NCBI GenBank assembly: GCA_028753945.1
Contig: JAPNXP010000008.1
Coordinates: 3,224,001-3,288,000, forward strand
Length of the DNA: 64,000 nt
Source of the DNA: Hexactinellida sp. DTS-2022
Lineage: Eukaryota > Porifera > Hexactinellida
Direction: 5' to 3'
Below, piece by piece: positions 21,884 to 31,100 of the stretch (position 1 is the first letter of the stretch; each line of letters starts with the position of its first letter). The translations under genes were made by a program, and so were the position numbers. The notes under the pieces are model-generated. The model had not been told where the DNA came from. It did no database searches and worked only from the letters and a program-made list of their open reading frames with translations.

Positions 21884-24800
21884 ATGTATGCATTAGCTGC
21901 TGGGATGACTTCTCCATCTCAACAGACAGGAGAGGACTTGTGGAACGGAACTGCTCTCCTCGCTCAGTCGGGCAACAGACGCATGATAATAACCCCCTCA
22001 GCGCGAGCCAGCCTGAGGCCAGGAGACCCGAGAGGCGCAGGCAGTGGCCTGACGGACGAGACCGTCTCTGTCGCCTCAGGCGCCACCTCGGCCGGGCAGG
22101 GAATGCTGGCCGGCAACGTGTACCGAGTGGGGGGCCTGACGCGGGAGCTCGTGGAGAAGCTGCAGGAGTCCGAGCGGGAGGGGACCCTGGCTGCTCTCCC
22201 GCCCAACATAGAGTACATCGAGCTGAGGCCGGGAGCCGCGCCGCCTAAGGGGTTTGCTTGGGAGACTCAATCCAAGAAAAGGGGTGAGTCTTAGTGTACT
22301 GCTTCATAATGTTATCCATGGTTAATAGCAATAGCAGCACTCATTCAATACTTAGTGAACTGTCACTCGAAAAATGGTCCCCGAACCAAGTTTTTCTTGG
22401 GAAATTGTCCTAGGATCAAATTTACGCGAACCGGGCTTGCCAAAAGTACAGGCCATGACCTGAACTGACCTGAGTTTTGAGTGACCTGGGGCAATTTTTG
22501 ACAACATAAATCTTTGACAAGCCTGACGCGGACAATCGGTCCCCGACCAAATGTTCATAAAAATTGGTCCTGGGCAAAAAGTTTTAGGTCCTCGAGGATC
22601 AAGATTTCATGGCATGTTGGTGCTAGACTCCTAGGACCATTTTACCGCGAAATAAATGATCCCAGCACCAAATTCCATGGAATATTAGTCTTACGTTTAA
22701 TCGCGTTTCTAGACTTACGGCTATAATTACTAGCGTAATCTCTTGGAATCTGCGACTGGTCTAGTTTTAGCTATTTAACCTGATTTTTTTTTACAATAGT
22801 ACTTAAACTAATCTAACATGTAAGTACGTATATAACATGACTATATTTACATAATGATTATATTTCGTTATTCTAATTAGTTATTTAATAATTACACAAC
22901 AATAAACCTCACAAATTTTCCAAGGGACGCAAAGTTTTCGTGACACAACATTCAAAACTTCTCTTATGGTCCAAAAGAGAGATTACTATAGTAGGTACCC
23001 ATTAGACACAAAAGTAGAATATTCGGGAATGCATCATATATTTGTGGGATATTTGACAAAATTAATTACTGACGGACGGAACGGAACCTAATTAACAACT
23101 CAATTTACAAGTCTAACCTTTGAAGTGGCACCATATGGCGTCAACTATGTGGCCCATTAATTCTGTTGAGAAGTTGACGGAATTGAATGGGCATACCTAC
23201 AACTGTTTGTTCCCCACTGATAATACGTTATAAGAACATGTGTTTTATAGGAACAACGATCGAATATTTTCGGTGTGCTTATTTTAGAGGATTCTTGGCT
23301 TCTATCTAGGGATTAACTGGCATTAGTTGGCAAGTATGAATGTGAAATACCCCAATTTGTAATTATAGTCCTAGGAAAAGGAATTTGCCTGAAATACAAA
23401 CGAGGCCTGTTGGCCCGAGTTCAAGATGTGAAAACGCGCTTTGCTCTGACTAGCAGCTAGTATTTATACTCTCGGATTAAGGAGGTCAGCACTCGTATTT
23501 ATATATTAGGCTGCTACGCTGGCAATTAACATAGTTTCTCAATGCAAATGCTCTGTATTAATCCTCCCGCTATTAGGCAGACCTCGCATTAACCTGATCC
23601 CAGATAGCATCAGGAAGATTGCTGGCGTCCGCAGCGTGTCTGAGAAGTCGCTCTCCGCTCTGGACCCCTCCTACCGCGGGGAGGGGGACTCGGAGAGCGC
23701 CCCCTGGGACAGCAGGCCCAAGCAGATGTTCCTCAGAGAGGTGGAGATATGGAAGGCGCCGGGGGACACCCTGGGGTTCTACGTGAGTCGGGGAGACGGA
23801 CACGAGCGGAGCGACGGCGTGTTTATCTCCCGGCTGATGCTGGGCAGCTACGTGGAGCGCCTGGGGCTGCTGCAGGTGGGGGACGAGATCCTGGCTATCA
23901 ACAGCATTCCCGTGGGAGACATGCCTCTGCAGAACGTCGTCATGCTCCTCAAGTACGTGCAGCGACTGGTGCTAGCTGTCAAGGTTAGTGCGTATATAAT
24001 GCTACTCCGTAATAGAGACACCGGGTATTAATTGGGGACATTTCACAGAATATACGGGACGGAATTACATTTTGGTTTGAAATGTTTCTGTTAATTGGGT
24101 CTAACTTTTCTCGGACCAGAGTGTCTCAATTAAGCTGAGTCGACTGTAGTTGTTATCAGTTGTTTATACGACTTTATTTTAATCGTTTTTTATGTGTATG
24201 CAATAATTGTTGCTTATTGCTCCTCTCTATTGTTGTACTAATACAACATAGTATTACCCTCTTTACTTTAATGCAATTAATTCAATTAGCACACAAATAA
24301 CATGTATTTGTGGGGCTACCCCTATAGTTATGGTTTTGCCTGCTATGGTCCCACTGCTCTCAATAGGATTAGTGTATGCACAAATGTGTACTGTGTGCTT
24401 TGTATGGGCTTAGTTGTAATTCACTTGAAAATTATAATAGGTAATTTATTCATCTATTTCCATTCACATTTTTAAATAAGAAATTTCAGCATTTATGTAA
24501 CTTCTTTCAGTACAGCATGAATATGTCCAGTACTCCTTCGATAATACAAATAGCCTCGTACAATGGAAATAATAATATTTTATGGAATCACTTATATAAA
24601 TCCTTTGCGACCGATATATGTGTTCCCTTTCTGTATTTGTTCAAAGTTAAAATTAAATGTATTGATTTCTTTAATATATATTTGTTTCTATAAACTATTG
24701 TTCTAATTTGTATTAATTCGACCTGACTTTGACTTCTGTATTATTATAATCACTGCTCTCTCAACACAGGCTCCCTCAGGCTGGTCTCACCTCTATAGGA

Positions 24801-25648
24801 AGTTTAACAGACGCTCTAAGCCCTCGAGGAAGCCTCCCCCTATTCCCACCGAACCCCCTATCGCTCCCACGAGAGCTCCTCCCCCAGACAAGCCTAGCCG
24901 CATCCCCTTTCCCGCTGCCGCGGCCCCTCCGCAGTCCCGACAGAGGTCCTCCAGCTCCTCGGAGCCCCACACCGAGCTCATCGTCCCGTCCGCCTCTCTA
25001 GTCCCCCTGCACGCGAGGGGGCTCTCGGACATCTCCATGCCCAATCCCATCTCCCACAGACCCGCAGACCCAGAATCGGACACAGCCACTCCGACCGATC
25101 ACCAGCATTCGCTTTCTTCTAATGAGGCATTCCAATTCAAGGTACTCGTTGCTAGGGAGCAGTTCCAACAGCAACCTGGCCACTTGTTGAACGCCGATCA
25201 GATCTCGTACCTCGCTCAGCTGGAGAGAGAGGAGCAGCTGTTCGGCCTAGAAGACACTCAGCACACATTTGTAGACCCAGCTGATGTCGTACTGGATAAG
25301 CTGCCTGTGGTTCTCCCTCTGGATGCCACGGCTGTCCCGCCGGTTATAGAGTTTCGCGACTCTGCTCACACGGACTCTGAGCAGGAATTATCCTCTACGC
25401 CCCTCCTCCCTCACCACGAGTTCCGGCCGCAGCTCCTCGACACCGACCAGGAGTCTCTCCCCAGCGCCCCGCCCACTGAGGCCGCAGACACCGACTCCAT
25501 GCCCGACATAGACCCTGTCGACACCCCGAGCGTTGCTTCCATTAACCTGTCCAGAGAGGGGTCCATTGTGGAGCTCCCGCCCCTGCACGACCAGCTGGCA
25601 GAGGTGCCACACGATGACATGCTCCTTCCTAAAATATATATCAAGTGA
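21884..25648 (+). CDS. PDZ-domain protein, three exons
   Basis: Exons 21884-22283, 23577-23983 and 24770-25648 join to 561 codons plus stop. The donors are GTGAGT and GTTAGT and both acceptors end in AG. The phases agree across both introns (phase 1, then phase 0), which strongly supports the model. Translation may start at 21884 or at the ATG at 21905. The first exon encodes about 130 residues of linker. The second carries one PDZ domain (about residues 170-270) with the carboxylate-binding loop LGFY, then GVFISRL, GDEILAIN and VVMLLKYV. The third is rich in Pro and Ser near its start (RKPPPIPTEPP) and acidic later, so mostly disordered. PDZ domains hold C-terminal peptides of membrane or polarity proteins. 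The PDZ resembles that of Par-6-type proteins in style, but there is no PB1 or CRIB here, so I leave the family open. GC content is far above the surroundings. Confidence 0.82.
22284..23576 (+). other. Intron 1 of the PDZ gene
   Basis: 1293 bp. From 22370 to 22740 it holds an imperfect inverted arrangement of TGGTCCCCGAACCAAGTTTT / TTGGTCCTGGGCAAAAAG type, probably an old MITE. The remainder is AT-rich. No gene inside. Confidence 0.55.
23984..24769 (+). other. Intron 2 of the PDZ gene
   Basis: 786 bp. The first 160 bp contain GGAATTACATTTTGGTTTGA and AATTGGGTC, related to the half element at 30937-31100, so a Tigger-like fragment sits next to the donor. The remainder is AT-rich and ends in CTCTCTCAACACAG. 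Confidence 0.6.
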
Positions 25649-26408
25649 CTCCTTCCTTTCCTAACTTGTTACCCTACAAAGGTAGGTTATTTCTAGTTTT
25701 GTATTATTTATTCCCGAATTGATTACGTAGCAGCATTTAATAATGGCAACTCACTGTATTGTTTCGTAATGTTACGATTTAATCAATTTCTTAATTTTTG
25801 ATACTCTAATGCTGTAATTTAATTAGAAATCTGTCAAAATGCAATTTAAGTTAATTATTCATGATTATAAAAGCAGTTTTAAGTTTGTACTTCGATAGAC
25901 TTTGCCATGATATCCGATCTACAAATTTCAAAACTTGCTGGGAGTGATCTATATTCTATACTATATATTACTAGGCTCCGAAAGTATATATAATTATCCC
26001 CAGTGAAGGCAAAATAAGTGTAAGTCGGCATATACATACTATTTAGGATTCAGATTTAGAATTAGTTACGTATTAAACAACTTCAAATATGGTATAATGG
26101 AACAAGGGTGGGTATCGGTTATAAGAACATCTCTACTCGCGCTCCAACGATGTTCTGGTAACCAGTATCCTCTGTATAAACTATTTATGAAACTCGACTC
26201 TCCCAGATAAAACATGTACGTATTTACTTTGTTCCAATAATCAACTCGTTTGGTTAATAATACGTTATATAAACTTCAAAAGAATACTATGCTACTAACA
26301 AGCTTATATTTCTGTTACTTCCATTCTATATTCACAGAGCCCAGCCACAAACCATACGTATTTATAGCTCTCGAGTTTAACTAAATTAGCTAGCAGAACT
26401 CTACCAAG
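25649..26408. other. Spacer between the PDZ gene and the kinase gene
   Basis: 760 bp, AT-rich. Near 26105-26170 lies a fragment (GGTTATAAGAACATC ... GATGTTCT) related to the TAAGAACAT family at 29423. TATATTCACAG at about 26327-26337 looks like a splice acceptor, suggesting a 5' UTR intron for the kinase gene. Confidence 0.4.
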
Positions 26409-28256
26409 ATGTCCATATACCAGAGCAATCTAGTCCGTCTCAACAAATCATTCGGTGTCCCAACAGAGCCCGGCTTCTACCAGGTGAACAAGAACTACAT
26501 TCTCAGGTTCCCCGACGAGCTCGTTAAGACCGCAGACAAAGCGAAGCCCCTCTCCACCATAAAGGTGCTCACCTGTCTGCCCGAGAGGAAGTTCGAGCTC
26601 AAGTTCTCCGGCTCCCGCTGGCTGCTGCAGGCGCCCACGCAGAAGATACAGATGAAGTGGGTGGTGGAGATCGCACAGCTGACTGCGCTCAGCATAGAGG
26701 ATAAGCGGAAGCCCGAAGCGCCTCCGGATATGAGGTCCACACAGTCTATGTACACGAAAAAGAAGCAGACCTCAATGCTCGTCCCCAGTCACCCTCTCAC
26801 ACAGAGAACTGTCACAGGCAGTAACACCACAAGACAACCTAATAAACACTCTCTCCCGACGTCTATCCCTCCTCTCTCTTCCTGTCCAGCGCCCGCAGGG
26901 CCCGCGCTCCCAAAGAGCAGGTCTCTCCAAGACTCGACTTCCTTCTCTCCCAACAAGAAGCCGGCAGCTGTGTGGTCCCGAGAGGCAGGCCCGGTAGAGA
27001 CCGTATCCCCGCCCTCAGGCCCCCCTAGCAAGCTCGAGATAGGAGCTAACCTGATGGAGTCCATACCCCCCGGCCCGCCCGATGGCCCCACGGATTCTCC
27101 CCCCCTCTTAGAGCCGCTGTGCGAGGACGATTACGTCATGAACGAGGACGATTACGTCATGAACGAGGGAGACTACCTGGACATGAACAGGCGTGGCTCT
27201 GAGGCCACAGCTGACGATGTGCCCGGCAAGCCCAGCGGTGAGTACATCCTAGACAAGAAGGACCTCTACTCGTTCCTGGCCAACTCCCGGGAGCTGAGCG
27301 AGATCCTCTCCACCCCCTACTCGGCCGCAGGAAGGTCTAGCAAGCTGTTCGCGCGGGTCGAGGACTCGCTGGACCCGTATCTGGGCGTGGGGGAGGAGGT
27401 TAAGGCGGGGGTTAATGTGCCGGCTATCAAGGAGGAGGAGCTTAGGATCCTGGAGCTGATTGGACACGGGGCGTTCGGGGAGGTCTCCTTGGGAGAGTGG
27501 ACCCATACCGCCTCCGAGAAGATTGAAGTCGCTGTAAAGAACCTGAAAGAGGGGATCAGTGAGGTCCAGAAGAAGAACTTCCTAAAGGAGATCCTCATTA
27601 TGTCCCGCATGTCCCACATGAACGTGCTCGGTATCTGCGGGGTCGTGGACAGGGGCCAGGACCTGAACCCCTGGATCGTGATGCCCTACTGCAGACACGG
27701 GGCCCTGAAGACCTATCTGCGCGACATGGAGCAGCTCCCCTCCGTAAAGAAGCTGACCTACTTCTGCTCGGACATCGCGTACGGCATGTCGTACCTCGCC
27801 AGCCAGAACATCATACACAGGGACCTGGCGGCCAGGAATGTGGTGGTAGATGGAGACGAGATCTGCAAAGTGACAGATTTCGGTTTTTCCCGGCAACTAG
27901 ATACGGACATCTACGTGTCCAGCAACACGCAGGAAGTCCCCGTACGGTGGACAGCGCCCGAGGCGCTCAACGAAGCTAAGCACTCAGTGTCCAGTGACGT
28001 ATGGAGCTTCGGTGTGGTTATGTGGGAGGTGTTTACAAAGTGTGAGCGACAGCCGTATGACCACCTGAACACGAGCAACTTCATGATCCTACACAACCTC
28101 TTGAAGGGGGAGAGGCTACAGCCTCCCAAGGAGTGTCCTAATAGTATAGCGGGGATTATGCGTGCCTGTTGGATATTCAAGCCTGAGTTCCGACCCAGCT
28201 TCGACTTGATATTCTCCCTGCTATTCCAGATCATACGCAGGTTGGATAGATCATAG
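26409..28256 (+). CDS. Tyrosine kinase with N-terminal PH-like domain and docking tyrosines
   Basis: Single exon, 615 residues. Residues about 20-100 look like a pleckstrin-homology domain (YILRFPDEL, then a closing helix IQMKWVVEIAQL). A Pro/Ser-rich stretch follows. Then three tyrosines stand seven residues apart: YVMN at 242, YVMN at 249 and YLDM at 256. The first two fit the GRB2 SH2 motif (YxN) and the third the PI3-kinase motif (YxxM). The kinase domain (about 345-610) has GHGAFGEV (352), VAVK with the lysine at 377, HRDLAARN with Asp 472, DFG at 490, an activation-loop tyrosine at 502 and APE at 516. All catalytic residues are present and HRDLAARN marks a tyrosine kinase. I see no SH2, SH3 or membrane segment. 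It fits a cytoplasmic kinase recruited to membrane lipids that builds its own docking site. I cannot match it to a named family. Confidence 0.85.
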   Translation: MSIYQSNLVRLNKSFGVPTEPGFYQVNKNYILRFPDELVKTADKAKPLSTIKVLTCLPERKFELKFSGSRWLLQAPTQKIQMKWVVEIAQLTALSIEDKRKPEAPPDMRSTQSMYTKKKQTSMLVPSHPLTQRTVTGSNTTRQPNKHSLPTSIPPLSSCPAPAGPALPKSRSLQDSTSFSPNKKPAAVWSREAGPVETVSPPSGPPSKLEIGANLMESIPPGPPDGPTDSPPLLEPLCEDDYVMNEDDYVMNEGDYLDMNRRGSEATADDVPGKPSGEYILDKKDLYSFLANSRELSEILSTPYSAAGRSSKLFARVEDSLDPYLGVGEEVKAGVNVPAIKEEELRILELIGHGAFGEVSLGEWTHTASEKIEVAVKNLKEGISEVQKKNFLKEILIMSRMSHMNVLGICGVVDRGQDLNPWIVMPYCRHGALKTYLRDMEQLPSVKKLTYFCSDIAYGMSYLASQNIIHRDLAARNVVVDGDEICKVTDFGFSRQLDTDIYVSSNTQEVPVRWTAPEALNEAKHSVSSDVWSFGVVMWEVFTKCERQPYDHLNTSNFMILHNLLKGERLQPPKECPNSIAGIMRACWIFKPEFRPSFDLIFSLLFQIIRRLDRS

Positions 28257-28587
28257 TTTTACTTTTTACGCTTCTCTGGTTATATTGTTTAATGCATTTC
28301 AATTCCAACCATATTTTGAATGTTGTATACTTTTAGAGCTACTCTTTGTATATGCTTGTTATTATGATTTGAAATGTTATTTGGCTTCAATTGTTATACC
28401 CTCCTAAACTGATTCGTTTAATATCATCCGATTTGCGTTATATGATATACGTATATTCAGTTGATAGGATTTTATTGGAAACTTAAGCGAAGTCACTTAC
28501 ATGGATATCAGAGTGGACCATGAGTCAACATTGGTGACCCATGACTCATTCACCCATCACACAATTTCAAATATCTAAATACTAGAC
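28257..28587. other. Downstream of the kinase gene, no gene seen
   Basis: AT-rich. GACCCATGACTCA near 28535 resembles GACCCATGACCCATC near 29340, hinting at an older repeat that encloses the hAT MITE. Confidence 0.3.
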
Positions 28588-29146
28588 CAGTGGTTCTCAA
28601 ACTTTTCACAGCGCGTACCACTTCATCAAATATTAGGGTCTCCGCGTACCACCATAATGATCGATATTTAAATACACCCCTGAAAACGACGTACAGCATA
28701 TCGTATTAAAGTACATTTCCATTGTATTTAATAACATTTCAATTTTGATGTATTTTTAAAGTATAATGATCTACCCCCTCTCAAGGGCGTAGCTAGGAGA
28801 AAGTCTCTACGCGGTCAAATGTACAGGCAGCGAGCGACCTAAGGAGGTTTGGGGAGTATACCCCCAGGATTTTTTTGCAGAGTTAATGTTAACTACTGAT
28901 CTACCTGCAGGAAGCATAATTTGCTAACAAAAATAAAATACAATTGATTTATAATGTGTACTCTAGCAACATTAGAGAGTTGAAGGTATTGACAGTGTTG
29001 AATAATAGTATAACAATAAACTGCCACCAATTCAAATGGCTGAATTAGGGGAGGAGCAAGTGCCCCCCCCCCCCTTCCCCTGACTCCTCCTCCCTCCGCC
29101 TATAGCTCCGCGTACCACCACGCGTACCACAGTTTGAGAACCACTG
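28588..29146. mobile_element. hAT-type MITE, CAGTGGTTCTCAAACT family
   Basis: Ends CAGTGGTTCTCAAACTTTT and AGTTTGAGAACCACTG. Flanks TACTAGAC (28580-28587) and TACTATAC (29147-29154) agree at seven of eight. This end sequence is widespread in animal hAT elements. It holds GCGTACCAC words and a poly-C run; no coding capacity. Confidence 0.85.
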
Positions 29147-29422
29147 TACTATACTATCACAGTAACAGAATAACAGAATAAAACTACCTCAACAAAGCTA
29201 CTTGTTGCGATGTCAAATATGTTTAGTATTTCCATGACATCAATATTATTATTATTATTATGATGATGATGATTGATTCGTATTTTAACAGGAGAATACG
29301 TACATTGAAATTCCAAATGGGTCCTGGCCCATGGAGCCGTGACCCATGACCCATCGTCCCATGGTCCCTTCTGATGCATATGGATTTGTATAAGCTAGGG
29401 AAATTATACCTTGTACAGTTGT

Positions 29423-29694
29423 CAGTAGATGCCGGATGTAAGAACATTCTACTGGAAAAAGGTTGCCATATACAGTCTATTCTCTCTAATAGTCCACTTA
29501 TTTACTTGTCCAAATCAACTATTTAGATATCGGTAATAGTCCATATTCTCTAATAGTCCACTTTGGGCCAATTGCCCATTGGTGGACTATTAGAGAGAAC
29601 AGTGTGTACCCCTATATAATTGATGCCGGTTATAAGAACATTATGTGCAGTTCCCGACGATGTTCTTATACCCGGCATCCACTGTACTCTTAAA
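29423..29694. mobile_element. MITE of the GTAGATGCCGG...TAAGAACAT family with an inner MITE
   Basis: Ends CAGTAGATGCCGGATGTAAG and, in complement, CAGTGGATGCCGGGTATAAG. Related sequence sits near 26105 and inside both arms of the Ginger element. An inner inverted pair TCTCTCTAATAGTCCAC (29481-29598) is a second, nested MITE. Confidence 0.65.
29481..29598. mobile_element. Nested MITE with TCTCTCTAATAGTCCAC ends
   Basis: The right end is GTGGACTATTAGAGAGA, the exact complement of the left end. The CTCTAATAGTCCA word is repeated once more inside. Confidence 0.7.
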
Positions 29695-29729
29695 CCGATA
29701 TATTTTTCGCTTTATCCTTGTTCGTATTA

Positions 29730-29792
29730 ACGAAAGCCCAATGTATGTTAGTTTGAGGTACTACCTCAAACTAACATACATTGGGCTTTCGT
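29730..29792. repeat. Perfect 63-bp palindrome
   Basis: Two exact 31-base arms around one C at 29761. Centre: TTGAGGTACTACCTCAA. Just after it, CATTGGGCTTTCG and GTAGTCTAC are repeated directly (29779-29835). Confidence 0.9.
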
Positions 29793-29835
29793 AGTCTACA
29801 TCAACAACATTGGGCTTTCGGTAGTCTACTTCAAC

Positions 29836-30709
29836 AACAGTAAGCGATTATGGATTCTAGATATCGAAAACTGACTTTACAAAGTGCCTGAAAATGTGTA
29901 GTATTGTTATTGTTGTTGATGTTGTTGTTGTTGATATTATAGAAAAAGAGGTCACAATCTTAAAACCTTGACCACATTCTGCTCTCTTACGGGTGTTACT
30001 GTATTGTTGTTCTAAAGGTAGAAAGGATTAAAAACGAGGAACCACGCCACGTATAGTTAGAGTTCATAAGCTAGTTGCCTTTGGAATCGCTAATAATGGA
30101 CACTTCTCAACTTCGATTACCAAATTCCAAAGCGTGCATGAGATCCATTAGTTCCATCTTCTAAAGATTCTTTCTGAATTGCGAATTGGAGCAATCTTAT
30201 TAAATTCATTTTGAAATCCATTAGTTATTTAAGTGAGACTACTAGTATAATAGGTGAACAAGAACTACATTATGCCAATTGCATCATAAAAACCTCTCTT
30301 ATATTTTCTTGGGAGTTTGAGGGATACGTGACAACTTACTTCCTTGTAGAAATGAAACATTGATTTTCTCAAATATAAGTGGTATTAGTTCTATAGTAAA
30401 TCCTCTGGGTGGGAAATGTTACTTTTCCATCTTAAATACTCCACTTACTTAATACTCGAACAAAAAGTGTTATTAAAATTTTTAGAGAAACAGAGTAAGT
30501 TTTAAATCCGAAACATTCGGAAAGTTCTAAAGCTACCATGCACCAGAATCAGTGGTTGTTTGAGGAAATATTAGGGCTAGAACGTCTGGGTTATAGAAAT
30601 TAATCTCGAGACCAAAAAGGAACACTCGTGTAAAGAAACAAACAATATTTACTTTGAGATAAGAATCAAGGGAAACAACCAACCTACCTAGGCGTTCGTC
30701 CTTACGTAC
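29836..30709. other. No gene seen; 3' side of the CHMP2 exon
   Basis: About 870 bp of AT-rich DNA that would be intron 1 of the minus-strand CHMP2 gene. I looked for the next CHMP2 exon here and did not find it. Confidence 0.4.
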
Positions 30710-30873
30710 CTTGTAGTTCCAGTTAGAGAGATTTTCTCGATATCAAGGATTAGTTTATTTTCCTGTTGCTCTAGCTTGGATATCTCTCGATCGTGTTCTC
30801 TCATTGCGTGGGTCAGAGCGCGTTGATTCTTCCTGAGCATTTCCTCTGGGGTAGAGCGAATGCAAAAAGCCAT
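30710..30873 (-). CDS. CHMP2: First coding exon of CHMP2 (ESCRT-III subunit, Vps2 type)
   Basis: From the ATG at 30871-30873 the exon encodes 54 residues and then meets a donor (ACAAG, then GTACGTAAG). STPEEMLRKNQRALTHAMRE, then a DRE.SKLE.QE..LI.DI pattern, is the start of CHMP2/Vps2, the basic first helix and hairpin that polymerise on membranes for budding, receptor sorting and cell division. The usual next exon (AKDLVRTR and MRANIQAV region) is not visible downstream to 28260, where the kinase gene begins. So either a long intron leads past it, or this is a detached or dead copy. The upstream side meets a Tigger-like fragment within about 65 bp. Confidence 0.72.
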
Positions 30874-30936
30874 TTTGTAGCTTTTTTTGAAAATATAATA
30901 ATAAGATTTCACAATTTTCATACAGATTCAAATTTT

Positions 30937-31100
30937 ATATACAGTCGATCCGCTTAATAGAGCCACCGGTTAATAGATTTCTCCGCTTAATGGGCTCAAA
31001 ATTTCATAGGATTTATAGGTCGGAATTACAGTTTGGCTTAAAATATTTTCGGTTAATAGATTTCTCCGCTTAATCGGGCCAAAGTAATTTTGTGGCGTAT
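30937..31100. mobile_element. Tigger-like half element
   Basis: Begins TACAGTCGATCCGCTTAATA. Repeats of TTAATAGATTTCTCCGCTTAA and a GGAATTACAGTTTGG block are shared with intron 2 of the PDZ gene. The right end is missing; the broken LINE follows. Confidence 0.55.

Noticed and set aside
22514-22726. 70-residue frame in intron 1 of the PDZ gene
   Set aside because: Falls in an imperfect inverted repeat inside the intron; no domain.
29730-29792. let-7 microRNA precursor
   Set aside because: The centre has the seed word and its complement, but the rest does not match let-7 and a one-base loop does not suit a precursor.
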